Shown here piece by piece: positions 1-12,986 of a DNA stretch of 64,000 nt (its first letter is position 1; the number at the start of each line of letters is the position of its first letter). The translations under genes and the position numbers were made by a program. This DNA is from Lutraria lutraria (taxonomy: Eukaryota > Mollusca > Bivalvia > Venerida > Mactridae): contig OZ026850.1 of NCBI GenBank assembly GCA_964023205.1, forward strand, positions 5,187,270-5,251,269, given 5' to 3'. The notes beneath the pieces were generated by a model, which saw only the letters and a program-made list of their open reading frames with translations, searched no databases and was not told the origin of the DNA.

Positions 1-424
1 ACTTATTACAACAACATACTCTATGTACAAAATTGTTTGTTTGAAAGCAAAATACCATTGTGCCTGTGTCTGCTTTATCCCCCCCCCCTCCCCCCCTGAA
101 AATGGGATATTATATATATCATCATGACACAGCGGAAATATTGAAGGGATCATGATAAACTGAACAGTTACTACATTTGTCACATTGTTATAAGTTCTTT
201 ATCAATAGTCCTATATTACATTTCTTTGTAATTAAGACTTATAGTCAACAACATAAATATGCGCTGAAGCAAACACTTGCATGTTAATGTCACATTCTGA
301 ATAGCACTTTTATATACTCTGGGGAAAGCTTGTCGCCTTTTCTATCTTCCATGTACCTTATTGCTCTGGATGATCAACTTCTAAACTGAGCAAAAGGCAT
401 TGATTTAGGTTTTATTAAAATGTT
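1..424. other. Non-genic AT-rich sequence
   Basis: No open frame or recognisable element is seen. The only notable tract is C-rich (about 79-98), interrupted by a single T. Confidence 0.6.
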
Positions 425-1218
425 TTATTGATGTATGCCGATGACTTCATGATATTTGCTAACTCATCAGAAGATCTACAAAGTAATCATAACATATTGG
501 ATGTATTACTGTGATCGTTGGAAACTTACTGTTAACAAAGATAATTAATATATTCAGAAAAGGAGGGCGTTTTGCCAACAGTTACCAAAGTTGTGAATAG
601 GAAATCGTTAACAAATTTACGTATCTTGGAATAGTGTTTTCATCTGGAGGGTCCTTTGTAGAATCACATAAAACTTTAGCTGACCAAGCTCAAAAATCTA
701 TCTTTACATTAAGAAAATGTCTGTAGATTTCGTAACATAACAATAAGGCACTCTTTAGAATTGTTCGGTTAGCAATTGAAAAATTTCACACTTCGTATTG
801 TAAATCTTTATTATGAGTAAAAAGTAGCACACAAAAATGTGTGTATTTTATACACGGAGAATTAGGTCGACTAGGTTTTTCTGACTAAGAATTATGCAAG
901 ATATAAAATTTTGGTTGAAAGTTACCAATAAAAGCGAAATGAATCAGATAAACATAATACATGTATACCAAATCATGTTGAAAGATATTGAAAAGAAACA
1001 TCACTAATTGGGCATATAATGTTAAAGATACATTAAATGAATTAGTATTCTCTGAAGCGTTGCACTTACAGGGTGTAGGTAATACTAAACTATTTTTTTT
1101 ATTGTTAAAACAAAAAGTTGAAGACATCGTCATGTAAGAATGGAATAATCGAGTACAAACGTCATCTTGTTCCAGGGTTTTTAGGGTTTCTACAAATTTT
1201 GACAACAGCATGTATCCA
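425..1218 (+). mobile_element. Decayed LINE reverse transcriptase remnant
   Basis: The plus-strand translation starts with LMYADDFMIFANSSEDLQ, the F/YADD catalytic box of a non-LTR retrotransposon reverse transcriptase. After a frame change it continues with a thumb-type stretch ending in YLGIVFSSGGSF. Further on, a broken frame carries KFWLKVTNKSEMNQINI and, near 1150, EWNNRVQTSS, which resemble the C-terminal region of the same kind of LINE ORF2. Stops and frameshifts occur throughout, so it is a fossil. An inverted-repeat element cuts it off at 1221. The clade is not certain; the pattern resembles LINEs common in mollusc and cnidarian genomes. Confidence 0.7.
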
Positions 1219-1220
1219 CA

Positions 1221-2159
1221 GGTAACTGTATCATGAATAGATTATAAAAATATGAAAAAAAATATATATATTTATTAATATGTTAACAAGGTATATTTCA
1301 ACGAAAATTCTCTGGACGATCACTGAGGTGACTTTTGTTTTTCAATTTCATCAAGGATTCCGGTGAATTCATGCAAATGAATATACTTTTTACGGCCGTA
1401 ATTGAACAAAAACATATTCCTGCATTGAAAGCTTTATTTATTTACATTATTTTACCTTCATAATATGTAATTCAACGTTTAAATTTCGATTTTATCTAAA
1501 TATCAACGTAAAAACATTCTGTCGATGACTCTAGAGAAATCCCAGTGTATTTTGTAATGTTCGTTTTCATTGGCCGGGAACCAAATTCTTGTACATACGT
1601 CATTTCACCTGGGAAAACCCCTTTGAAATCGGCCAATGAAAATCGTTGTCACAAACTGGATAGCACGCGCGTCATATGAACCAAAATGGAGTCTACCGGG
1701 GATAAAAATTAAAGCCAAAATTTTGTTTATTGCTTAAACATTCACATGTAACGAATTTACCAATTGTCATGGGGGTAAATGTGTTCCAACAGTTGTGTTT
1801 TCTAAGTGTAGCTGTTCATTATGTTTGTACACAACGGTTAAGACTAAATATCGTCTATTTTATGTAAATTTAGTGGATGTCAAAATCACCTCAGTGATCG
1901 TCCCGAAGCATTAATTTACATTTTGTGGCATAACTCGTGAACTATGCGACGGATTTCTTTGGGATTTTGCATGAATGTTGGTTTAACAATATATTTTATG
2001 AATATAATCGATCACTGGAAATATCTTTTGCCAAACATTTTTTTGATGCTTTAAAAATCTTGGGATTTTTGTTGAAATATACCTTGTTAACATATTAATA
2101 AATATTTTTTTAAATTTTTTTTTTCATATTTTTATAATCTATTCATGATACAGTTAGCT
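1221..2159. mobile_element. Inverted-repeat (foldback/MITE-like) element, copy 1
   Basis: The element begins GGTAACTGTATCATGAATAG and ends with its reverse complement (about 2134-2159, final bases GTTAGC instead of GTTACC). An inner inverted repeat with the core CGATCACTGAGGTGA lies near 1317 and, inverted, near 1890. There is no transposase frame. Two more copies sit at 6143-7046 and 56353-57184; this copy has its interior inverted relative to them. It interrupts the LINE remnant to its left. The superfamily is unassigned. Confidence 0.75.
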
Positions 2160-4425
2160 GTACATGTATCTATAGCTAGTTAATGTAAATGTTAAAAAAT
2201 AGCTCATTATAAGCCATGACAAGATTTATGCTTTTTTCTCATCATTTAAGAATTGAAACAGGTCGTGTTTTATTTATCAAGGTTCAGGCCATTTTTTCAT
2301 GATTTTTTCCATTGTCTTTTGAAAAATACGTACATTGTACATGCAATATTTACCCACTTCCTTGCTTATAAACAACAACTTTTACTTTGAGCTTCCACAA
2401 TGAGACATAACGGGCAAAATGTTAGCTGGGACCATTAAACACACGTGAATAATTGTCCCAGATATCAGGGAGACTATCTCACCCTAGTCTCCCTCTAAGC
2501 CAATCCCTGCATAACCATCAGGTAGACTACAAGTTCCTTGCTGTCCGTCAATCTCTGCTTTTAAATCATGCAGTTCTCATTTTCGTGTTTAGTAGTAATA
2601 AATGTTGACATTTTGGGATTTTTATAAAATGATCACTCAGAGATATTGGTTTAAATCTAATTACATGTAATTGTGTTGTATTTCACTGTTAGTTATGTGA
2701 ACTACCTACTTGAAACTGAAACAATGTTGAAAATTGACAGAACTGAAAGAAAACAAAATTAATGATATTTGTAACTGGCCATTGTGACGTGTGAAAAATC
2801 GTTGCCTATCGCTTGACTGTCAATGACACACTGATAAATGGCTTCATGATCACCAGTATCATTAAGCGAATATTGCCTTAGTAGATTTATTATGAATATT
2901 GTCATGATGGTCATTTATTATCCTGCATCAACTATTACAGTGAATATTGTCATGATGGTCATTTATTATCCTGCATCAACTAGTACAGTGAATATTGTCA
3001 TGATGGTCATTTATTATCCTGCATCAACTAGAGCAGTGAATATTGTCATGATATTTTGAAATTTTCTCTAACTTCCTGAACTACTGATTATTTCAATGAA
3101 AATCACTTCAAATGTGAAGTATGGAGGTCCGTTGTTGACCCTACATTTGTTAATATTTTGCAAACGACAAAATCTATTTAAGGTAAGAAATCAAGCTATA
3201 GTGTTCTTTCAATCGTAGCCTATACAATCCTCTCAGATCAAGAAAATGCATTCATCTTTAATCAGGTTCAAGTCTATATACGTGACAGCAATAGATTCAC
3301 ATGAAAAGTACCATGCATAATGCTTGAGAAGCCTCCTTCTTCATTTCTACACATACCCTTCTCTCTCTTGATTTATGCAGTAATATTCTTTTCCCATTGT
3401 GTTACTGTCTAAGTTTTTTCATTTTGTTTTCTAATTTATTTTTACTTTTTTATCACAAGATCCATATCTCTATCTCTGTATGATTCAATCTCAAATCTAT
3501 TTTATACATACCAATAGTTAAATTGTTCTTGAAATTTAACTGGAAGTCTATCCAAGGAGAAGAAGTTCTGTCTTCCATTCCAATTCTTTCCAAAATTGTG
3601 TATAATTACCTATATGTACAATGTATCATAGACAGGAATAAATATGTTTAAACGAATCATAGCCTAGAATCAACCGACAAATAACAAAGCATATGTGCAG
3701 TAATTTGAAATAGTTAATGGATGCATTACATATTACATGTATTTCAAAGTAACCAAAAATCATAAAAATGTTAAGAAATTGTTTTTTGTTAGACCACCTG
3801 ATTGCTCAGGTGAGCTTTTAGAGTCGATGAATGTCCGGCGTCTTCATCAATCCGAAATTTAATTGGTACTTGCAGAGTTATGGGCCCTTATATGAAATAA
3901 AAACTATATTACCTGGTCATTAATTAAAGTGTTTTTGTTCTCAGGTAAGTGATCTAGGGCAATCTTGGCCCATTTGTTTCAGATATTATCTAAATAATTA
4001 TATCCAGTGCTTTCTGCAAATTGTTGCCCTATATACATGAATAACTGAAAAAAATAGTTTTTACTCTTTTTTTACAATAAAAGGGACATAATTCTTGTTA
4101 TTTTTAGTTCAGAGTTATCTTTTCCTTTTCAAATATGTATATTAATATAAAATATAATAAACTTAAGCAATGTGGGTTGAGAACTTGGTCATTTTGGACT
4201 CCATAATCTCTTGTATACAAAAATTTAAAAAATGAAATTTCGAAATCAGGGGGAGATAATCAATCGCATACTGTAGGTTTAATCAGCACCTATATTTCGT
4301 CCAACAAGTGACATTCGATGGGGGATACATTAAGCTTTACAATGACATATGTGTCATAAAATCCCGCTAGGGGGGGACCTAGGGTACAGGTAGCCCATAC
4401 TCTAAAATATCAGCATATAAAATAT
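2160..4425. other. Non-genic stretch with short repeats
   Basis: No gene is supported. It contains a 48-bp tandem repeat (2894-3053) and, near 3794, a palindromic CACCTGATTGCTCAGGTG motif at the head of what looks like a dispersed molluscan repeat. The rest is AT-rich with many stops in all frames. Confidence 0.55.
2894..3053. repeat. 48-bp tandem repeat, about 3.3 units
   Basis: Units begin GAATATTGTCATGATGGTCA at 2894, 2942, 2990 and 3038 (the last partial). The spacing is exactly 48 bp and the units are nearly identical. Confidence 0.9.
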
Positions 4426-5737
4426 TTTGTTAAATTACCGAGGACATTTTCCAAAAATAAAAGAGGACCTGAAATAGAACCCTGGGAAAGAAAAAAAACT
4501 TTTAAAGATGAAGAATATATTAGCAAGAAATGTCCACAAACTGTCAAATAAGATTTAACCACTTGAGAACACTTGGGGAACCCCTTGGGTGTTTTCAGAA
4601 ACTGAAGAATATACGCACAAAATGCTCACAAGTTATCGAATAAGATCAAAGCCCAAAGAAGAAATATGGGGAACCCAGCAGATGAATTTGAAAGTTTAGA
4701 ATATATTTAAAAAATGTCAAAAACTGTCAAATAAGATTAAAACCAGTGGATAATATCATTTGCAAGATCTAAAGTTTCGGGCTCATCATGTGGTAATACT
4801 GATATACCGAAACAATTGCTTTTTGTAGGTCAAGATTAAAAGATGAAAATTAATTATATCGATATAAAACAGAATACAGAAAATTCATACAAATGTTCCT
4901 TGACATAAATTGCTGTGAGCACTTTCTGTTCTCACTGCTGTATGTCCAAGAATAACCAGAAGACATTCACAATTGCAGTAAGGTTGCCATTTACATCTGA
5001 ATAGAATAGGTACGAAGCTGAATATATCAAATGCGTAATAACGAAACTGTTAGAAACTGTCCGAGAATTCGGATATTCTTTGCTTCCTTCAATTAATGCT
5101 AACTGTCACAAATACGTACGTCAAATTTATCTGAAGAGTATGGAAAGGAACATAACTTACAGAGCGGAAAAAATGTAGAATTTTTGGCTGAAACGGGGAA
5201 TAAGATTTGTGAGACCTAAGGACGATGTTGCTGGTCATCGATCTAGCTGGAGATGTTATGTACATATATATTATGACCAAGTTTTGCGAAAATTGTATGG
5301 GAAATTTTCAACTTAGAGATTGAATGAGCTGCTAATGATTTATTGTTTTGTATACGAAAGGATTTCCGCATAATCAAGATTTGATTAACCTTACCAGTGA
5401 ACTGAATAGTGTTAATGGTAAAACCTTACAAAATGTGAAGACGTCAAACATTCTTCTTATATTTGATGGAATGGAAATTTAATGCTCATTCTCAACAAAC
5501 ATCTATTTTGTAACTTATGATATTTTAGTTAATGTTTTGTGTGCACAGCAATAACAATCATGTCTTTGAGAGTAATAGCTTTTGCGTAGACGTATATTTC
5601 ATGAGATAAACAGAATTGTTGTTTATTCCTTCAGTCACTATACATAATAACTTGTTTCGTTCTTGTTGTTCGCTGTGAATCAAACATTCTGGTCTTGCAG
5701 AGCATTTGTGGTATAACGTCTTGTTTTGAGAGATAAA

Positions 5738-6080
5738 ATGGAGTTTGTTCGACTATTAAAAGAAATGATAATATTGTTTCTTATTTGTGAGGGTTCGTGG
5801 TCAATCTCTGTTGAACCCAAATATACAAAATTTATGTACGAAGAACAGTTACTTGAGAAAATGGTGAGATTGGAAATGTTTGTGGAAAAGATGGAAAGTG
5901 ATATCAAAAAGATCATTTCGGAATCTACAATCGTTGTGAATGAAATACAAAATTCAACAAAAAGTGAGCTTAAGAAAATGGTCAACAGAATGGATCGTAT
6001 AGAATTAGAGATGGACAGTTTTCGTAAGAATGTAATCACAACATTAGTGAACTCTTCACAAACAAATACTGAATGGAAAG
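5738..6080 (+). CDS. FReD-A exon 1: signal peptide and coiled coil
   Basis: Starts at the ATG after GAGAGATAAA and encodes about 114 residues. A hydrophobic secretion signal comes first, then YTKFMYEEQLLEKMVRLE and a heptad-rich helix. The donor GTGAGA leaves phase 1. The central 40 bp or so nearly match exon 1 of the neighbouring C1q genes. This exon is intact. Confidence 0.8.
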
Positions 6081-6142
6081 GTGAGAAAAATCATATTTAT
6101 TACTAACCATTTTTATTAGCTTAAAGTATATAGTAGTCCAAA

Positions 6143-7046
6143 GGTAACTGTATCATGAATAGATTATAAATGAATGAATAAAAAAAATCTGATTTAAAAA
6201 AAAAGGTATATTTCAACAAAAATCCCAAGAGATTTAAAGCATCAAAATATTTTTTTGGCTAAGGATTATTCCAGTGATCGATTATATTCATAAAACATAT
6301 TGTTAAAACAACATTCATGCAAAATCCCAGAGAAATCCGTCGTATAGTTCACGAGTTATGCCACAAAATGTAAATCAATGCTTCGGGACGATCACTGAGG
6401 TGATTTTGACATCCACTAAATTAACATAAAATAGACGATATTTTGTCTAAACCGTTGTGTACAAACATAATGAACAGGTACACTTAGAGAACAAAACTGT
6501 TGGAACATATTTACCCTCATGACAATTGGTAAATTCGTTACATGTGAATGTTTAAGCAATAAACAAATTTTCGGCTTTAATTTTTATCCCCGATAGACTC
6601 CATTTTGGTTCATATGACGCACGTGCTATCCAGTTTGCGATTTCAAAAGGATTTTCCAGACGAAATGACGTATGTACAAGAATTTGGTTCCCGGCCAATG
6701 AAAACGAGCGTTACAAAATACACAGGGATTTCTCTAGAGTCATCGAGGTCACAATGGCAGAATGAAGCTTTAACGTTGTTTTTTAAGATAAAATCGAAAT
6801 TTAAAGGCTGAACTACATGTTGTGAAGGAAAAATAATGTAAGCTTTCAATGCAGGAATATGTTTTTGTTCAATTACGGCCATTAAAAGTATATTCATTTA
6901 CATGAATTCACCGGAATCCTTGATGAAATTGAAAAACAAAAGTCACCTCAGTGATCGTCCAGAGAATTTTCGTTGAAATATACCTTGTTAACATATTAAT
7001 AAATAGTGTTTTTCATATTTAATAATCTATTCATGATACAGTTACC
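6143..7046. mobile_element. Inverted-repeat element, copy 2, in FReD-A intron 1
   Basis: Terminal repeats GGTAACTGTATCATGAATAG (left) and its complement (right, ending GTTACC). The inner CGATCACTGAGGTGA repeat is present near both ends. A related copy occupies the same intron position in cassette C, so the insertion came before that duplication. The small open frames inside it are not genes. Confidence 0.8.
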
Positions 7047-7642
7047 TATGAAACAGTCTTGAAATAAGCTTACGATGCGCTGAATAACGAACGTATAAAA
7101 ATAAGATGAATATAAAACAATATTACCATGTACTAACTTTTGAAATATCTTTTTACTTACTTCGTGACAATAAGTTTAATCATAATTATCTTTCATAATT
7201 AAAATGTTATTCCATTACGCTTATCTTTTTATTAAAGTGTTCTGCAAACAAACAGCATGTAGAATTGTATGCCTGAATGAACCAATATACGCAGAAAGTT
7301 TAAAACAAACTATAAAGCTGATAATTATGAACTCTAATTTTACGTTTGTTGAAATAATTTTCGAATATTATTGCCGATGAAATATCAAGAACAGAATAGG
7401 TTACAATCTACACTAATCTTAAAACTTAAAACTGCAGACAGGATTTTTCCAGGAATCTTTTGAGAAAACAATCAAACTATTGATACAATATTTTATCATT
7501 GAAATTCGAAAATCTTACCAAATTCATGTATAAGTCAAAACAATTTCGCTGATATTCGGTTTAAAACTTAAAAATTTAGATCTCATTAACTATTGACATC
7601 CATCTACATAATTAAATTTGTGACAATGTACATGCATTTTAG

Positions 7643-7788
7643 GGAATTTATCAGACCATGAAGATTGTTTTGATATTAAGAAAGAAGAACCAAGCTCGTC
7701 CAGTGGTGTATACATCGTTTCGTTATGGAAAACAAAACAGAAAGTTCAGGTCTTGTGTGACATGGACACTGATGGCGGTGGTTGGACG
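7643..7788 (+). CDS. FReD-A exon 2: start of fibrinogen domain
   Basis: The acceptor is TTTTAG and the exon begins in phase 1. It encodes GNLSDHEDCFDIKKEEPSS and then the conserved block LCDMDTDGGGWT. The donor GTAGTT is in phase 0. It is open throughout, unlike its cassette C counterpart. Confidence 0.8.
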
Positions 7789-8108
7789 GTAGTTTTATAT
7801 TTTCTTATATTAGGCCAGAAATGTTGTGTTTACGTTTATCCAGCAGACCCTATTTTTTAGCACCGACCCTAACGTTTTAATAGCTAAATTCAACGTACGA
7901 ACATATTTAGGTACGAATCGTTTCTCCAAAGTAGGAAAGTTAACTCATTCTAAACATTTTTTACCAGCCTTACGCTTACGAAAAATCAAATGTTGTGACT
8001 GATCAATAAACATTTTAATAACAAAATATTCTTTAAAACACCGATTTTTACATGCATTTTTCTGTTTAAAAAGGATGTCGACAAAACCGATGACGTGAAA
8101 AAGATATA

Positions 8109-8205
8109 ATGGCGTCCGTCAGTATTAAATTAATGTAAATACGCAAAATGTTGTAATGACGTCCGTCAGTATTAAATTAATGTAAAAACGCAAAATGTTG
8201 TTATT
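8109..8205. repeat. Two-unit tandem repeat, about 49 bp
   Basis: GCGTCCGTCAGTATTAAATT and the following bases occur twice in a row (the second copy begins GACGTCC), within FReD-A intron 2. Confidence 0.7.
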
Positions 8206-8488
8206 ACTACTAGATACAAACGCATTTACGTAACGCTTTAAAATGGAAATGCATCTTTTTGTGTACGAAATGATAATGATATTCCCACAGGCAAGAGACG
8301 TGTAACATAGATCCTAACAGACCCTCTACTACCCAGGAATTTCTTTTACACTCTAAAGCACTGTTTAATAAAATGGTATAGAATTTTCTTGACAAAACAT
8401 AAAGGTTCAAAAAACAAATTTGTTTGACATAATTATGTATATATAAAATATTACAATTGTGTTCATGCACAAATTCTACTATTTGCAG

Positions 8489-8585
8489 GTTTTCCAGAAA
8501 CGATTGAATGGCTCTGTGGATTTTGACAGGACGTTTAAGGAATACGAAGATGGATTTGGACAAATAGACGGAGAGTTTTGGTTGG
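8489..8585 (+). CDS. FReD-A exon 3: fibrinogen domain
   Basis: The acceptor is TTTGCAG. The exon encodes [16 protein letters not shown] and then [16 protein letters not shown], the classic fibrinogen-domain segment W..F.R...G...F.R.W..Y..GFG....EFWLG. The donor GTTTGT leaves phase 1. The exon is deleted from cassettes B and C. Confidence 0.85.
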
Positions 8586-9387
8586 GTTTGTATTAGATTT
8601 ATTATTTCATATAGAATAATGTAGAATTTGATATCATCAGTATGCAGTTGAATTTAAATTCGTAATGCGAAAGTTCGAAACATTAGGAAAGTCCGTACTC
8701 TTCAGTCCCGGCTAATATCAAGATGTATTTGATGCGAAGATTTGAAATGCAAAAAGTGAGAAAAGTGAAAACGCGTAACAAATTTTAAGTGAATAGATTC
8801 GTAATTATACCAAGGATAAGATGCGAAACTTCGAAATGACTACATACGCTTTTTAGATCTATATTAATCATGTTTTCACTTACATGTCACAACCAGAAAT
8901 AAAATTATTTCAATTAATAAGGATACAAAATTCTGAAGCTCGTGAACCTACATCCAAATTATCCAAAATGAATTAATTTACAATTATATGAATTTACAGA
9001 AAAGTACAAAATATCCACTTTTTGTACATTTTGTATTAGCACTTTTAATTTCATACAGAGTTACTAAACTAGTAATATCCAAATAATTTCATTATCAGTT
9101 CAAATCCAAAAGTTTAAAGATCTAATAATGATGAAATTTATTACAATTTAACATATACTTCTACAGTATTCTGCCATGTTCGCAATGAAATATTACTTTA
9201 AACATGAACAGATTTCAGGTTGACCCTAAATAATAAATCAATACTATTCAATTTCAAGATTAGTGACCCAGTATCATAACAAATAGACATGACATATCAA
9301 AATATCATACTGCAAATTGTATTTGTAATGACAGAAGTAGTTATGAATATTATAATTATCATGTAAATTGTCAAAGGCAATATTCTT

Positions 9388-9971
9388 TTGCCTATATTCT
9401 CATGTATGTGTATGTATTGTGCATGTAACATTGTATGTATCTATATATGTTTGTATGCTTTTGCCTATATTCTCATGTATGTGTATGTATTGTGCATGTA
9501 ACATTGTATGTATCTATATATGTTTGTATGCTTTTGCGTATATTCTCATGTATGTGTATGTATTGTGCATGTAACATTGTATGTATCCATATATGTTTGT
9601 ATGCTTTTGCCTATATTCTCATGTATGTGTATGTATTGTGCATGTAACATTGTATGTATCTATATATGTTTGTATGCTTTTGCCTATATTCTCATGTATG
9701 TGCATGTATTGTGCATGTAACATTGTATGTATCTATATATGTTTGTATGCTTTTGCCTATATTCTCATGTATGTGTATGTATTGTGCATGTAACATTGTA
9801 TGTATCTATATATGTTTGTATGCTTTTGCCTATATTCTCATGTATGTGTATGTATTGTGCATGTAACATTGTATGTATTTATATATGTTTGTATTCTTTT
9901 GCCTATATTCTCATGTATGTGTATGTGTTGTGCATGTAACATTTTATGTATTTAAATATGTTTGTAAATAT
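9388..9971. repeat. 73-bp minisatellite, 8 units, in FReD-A intron 3
   Basis: Eight head-to-tail 73-bp units, each beginning near TTGCCTATATTCTCATGTAT, with few differences between units and the last unit more diverged. The period is not a multiple of three, so the overlapping short open frames across it are artefacts. Cassette C lacks the array because a deletion removed it together with exon 3. Confidence 0.95.
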
Positions 9972-10147
9972 GCTGTTCATTTGGGCCTTAGTGCCTTAAT
10001 GAATAAGAAATAAACCTTATTATTAGATAAACGGTGTATAGCATTTTTATCAGTTTAAAATGCGACTGAAAATGTGTTTTTCAGAATAACTATTTATTGG
10101 TTATACTGTGTATTGATTTAGTGCTTTTACTAGTTTAATGTAATCAT

Positions 10148-10309
10148 GTTTAAAGACAATTCAAGAGATAGCGGCGAAGGGGAAGTCTGAATTGCGGTTA
10201 GATTTGACAGCAGCAGACAACAGCCATGTTTATGAAGTTTTCCCAGATTTCTCACTGTCAATTGGACCGCAGTACACACTTCATATTGACAAGGGAACAG
10301 GAACTGCAG
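10148..10309 (+). CDS. FReD-A exon 4: fibrinogen domain, splice acceptor lost
   Basis: Encodes LKTIQEIAAKGKSELRLDLT, then NSHVYEVFPDFSL and YTLHIDKGTGTAG, the central fibrinogen block. The two bases before the exon are AT (10146-10147); the cassette C paralogue has AG at this place. The next AG, inside the exon, gives a frame that stops quickly. The donor GTTTGT is intact. Confidence 0.75.
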
Positions 10310-11278
10310 GTTTGTATTAAAGCGCAGTGACGGAAGAACGGTCAATAAAAAGTGAGAAGTAGTCTTTATGTTCAGTTTGCATTATTTTATTTGTTATATA
10401 ACGGCCCGTTGGATTGCCATGGTCCTTTTAGAGTTGTTCATGTAGAAGATATACAGGATAACATGGCACTTGTATCCCTATTCTTATTTCGAACCCACGA
10501 CCTTTCGTTCACTTTTTGCTAAAAACAGACTTGATTTTTTTAATATTGCCCTTGATATTAACAAGAGTCAAACCTCCGGTACTCAGACCCGATGGAGTAT
10601 CCGATTTTCCAGGCAAAGAAACGTTGTTGTAAATCTATACTTTAATAAAACACATTTTAATAATAAACGTTAAATATTTATGTGTCTCAAATGCGATTTC
10701 GTCTGATGCAAAAACACGACAATAAGATGTATAGAATACTGACAATATTGAATAAATAATTTGTATCACTTCTACATACAATGATGTGCAAACAAATCTG
10801 AGATAGATTAAGAATATAAAGTACAAAATGCTGGTTGTCGGTCTCATGAAACAATATGAACTGTGGTCCAGAAGTAGGACTTTGGGATCGAGGGGTCTTC
10901 CTAGGACCATCGTTATTCCTTGAGCAAGAAAATATTCTTGAATTATACGTTGGTGCCTGATTAGTTGTCTAAGCCAAAGTGTCACGTATACACTGCACTG
11001 AGTAAATAATGACCATTCGTGTGCAAAGTCTAAAGTCTTTTAAATACATACACTTAGAAAAAAACTATAAACTTTAAGATCTTTTAATCTCGTGAAAAAA
11101 GGTTAAACAAATTAGCATGGAAGCGCTACAAACCACATTTACTGTTGGTGGGTCCAAACAAGTACGTGACTCTGTAGATTATTGTCACATGTTTAGATAT
11201 GTCATCTTGTTTGATACGATACAAGTATCAGTTTATGGTGTTATATACATATATCCTTTCTTAAAGGAGATTCTAGAG

Positions 11279-11469
11279 GTTTGTCTTATAGCAACGGGTA
11301 CCATTTTTATACTCGTGACAACGACAATACAAATAATTGTGCCAAAACAGATCATGGTGGATGGTGGTACGGCAAATGTGCGCATGCTTATTTGAATAGT
11401 GACTACATTACTCCAGGAACAAAAGCAAGTAGACGCGGAGAAAGAGGTGTTATTTTTAGAGAAATTTAA
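11279..11469 (+). CDS. FReD-A exon 5: C-terminal fibrinogen domain, truncated
   Basis: The acceptor AG at 11277-11278 brings in LSYSNGYHFYTRDNDNTNNC, followed by HGGWWYGKCAHAYLNSDY. The cysteine pair, the acidic calcium-binding loop and the GGWWY box are all present. The frame ends early at TAA (11467-11469). The equivalent exon at 33406-33650 runs on through SLKSTVLMVR to a later stop, so one extra base here has shifted the frame. Confidence 0.8.
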
Positions 11470-11801
11470 ATCAGAGGAGTCATTGAAATCTACTGTGTTG
11501 ATGGTGAGAAGATTGAAAGAGTAGAAATATTCAATGTATACTTATAGTTGAAACATTTGCATATAATCATTAAAAGCGTGTGTTCAGACAGCTATGTTTA
11601 CAAATACAGTAATCAGACGCATTCAATAGTTCCTGTCCCTTCCTTCCTTTCATAGTTCTCTCTTTCATTATTATGTCCCTTCTTTTAATTTTTTTTTGTC
11701 TTTCTTTCTTCCTTCTGTGACGTTCTAATGTTATTGTGCTATTGCTTTTCATCTGAATATTGATTTAACCTTCTTGTGTTTATGTACAGATGTAGTGTAG
11801 A

Positions 11802-11807
11802 AATAAA
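11802..11807 (+). terminator. Polyadenylation signal of FReD-A
   Basis: AATAAA about 330 bp after the truncated stop, conserved at the matching place in cassette B (33927). Confidence 0.6.
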
Positions 11808-12986
11808 GCACGAATTGTCAGTAAATAATTGTCAGTGTTCTTTTTTCAAGCTGAAATTTGCTTGTATTATTAACGTTCATGTTTAATTGTATTTATTAGC
11901 ATTGGGAATTCCCTGTGATACAGATAACTGCTTCATTATTATAGTCATGTTTCGATATATTCATTACAATCATAATAAGAAGTGCGTGTTATGCGAACAA
12001 TATTCACTCCCTGTATATTATATTACCACTAAAACCTTGTTTTCTGTATGTACTGAATGTGCTTCATGCGCCATAAATACACTTGGTGACAGCAGACAGT
12101 AACAGCCCTAAAAGTTATCAACAAAAGTTATCAACAAGTCCTATACTGTAAGCCTTAAATCACACGACACGAAGCTTACTTAAATGTTGTATTTCTGAAC
12201 AGCACGTGATCAAATGCTAAACAATATGTAAATGGATAATGAGTATATCACATGTTAAAGAAATGCTCAGATAGCTCCGTTGGAAGAACACGTGGTAATT
12301 AATTTTATTGATAGATCATGAATTTGAGAAGCGGGATAGAGTCCATATTAGATGATACATTATTTATCAGAATGAACCTATGATTATATACATTACATGT
12401 CAAAGATCAAAAACCAAGATAATGTCTTCTTGTTTTTTGTATGTGTTCTCTTCTAGGAATACGTACCTCATCTATATAAAGTACTTCCACAAACTTGTGA
12501 GACAATCCGTACTTAATAATGAATACGCAAATTTCCCAACAAGGAAATTACTTCAAGTGCCGCACCAGTTTTATAATATTCAAAAGTCAATGAGGTCCCA
12601 TCAGAATGTATAGTAATGCTTAAAACACTGATCCCATTGTTTCTTCATAAAAAAAACTAATCGTGAGTGCAAATAAGAAAACTGTCACACTTCACGCGAA
12701 AATGATAATTGTAACGTGCATCCCAATATCCAAATAATATAAATCCAAAAGATATATTTAGTGACCCGATTGAACATGCAACATAATTCTTACGAGAAAC
12801 CGTAATCTACTTAATTGGAAAAAGTCATTTACAGAAGATCTCATTTTAAAACCACTCAAGAAGTAGTCTGACTAGTTTTCATTTTCTTCTTCAGTATTTC
12901 ATCCTGATGAAGAAAACACTATGTGTACAATGTAAAGTGATTAATATCGTGGTTTTGCTGTAGGTATTGTTATGAACAACACTATA

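Larger units (their letters stand above)
5738..11469 (+). pseudogene. FReD-A: secreted coiled-coil fibrinogen-related protein, five exons, two lesions
   Basis: The gene models as exons 5738-6080, 7643-7788, 8489-8585, 10148-10309 and 11279-11469, with junction phases 1, 0, 1 and 1. The product would be a signal peptide (residues 1 to about 22), a coiled coil (about 30-110) and a fibrinogen C-terminal domain. Domain marks include DCFDIKK, LCDMDTDGGGWT, the calcium-loop region DNDNTNNC and GGWWYGKC. Proteins of this type are secreted lectin-like recognition molecules in invertebrate immunity. Two defects are visible against the paralogues. The exon 4 acceptor reads CAT where cassette C has CAG; no in-frame substitute is seen, since the upstream frame meets TAA at 10141. 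An extra base near 11460 shifts exon 5 and removes about the last 18 residues kept in cassette B. Probably a pseudogene, unless the sequence carries errors at both points. Confidence 0.8.

Noticed and set aside
6605..6897. Open frames on both strands in the FReD-A intron
   Set aside because: They lie wholly in the non-coding inverted-repeat element, and the other copies do not keep the frame.
9368..9939. Series of overlapping open frames encoding similar MYLYMFVCF-type peptides
   Set aside because: They are the 73-bp minisatellite read in successive frames; the period is not a multiple of three and there is no start or splice context.
9388..9971. CRISPR-like regular array
   Set aside because: The whole 73-bp unit repeats with no unique spacers, and the context is an animal intron.
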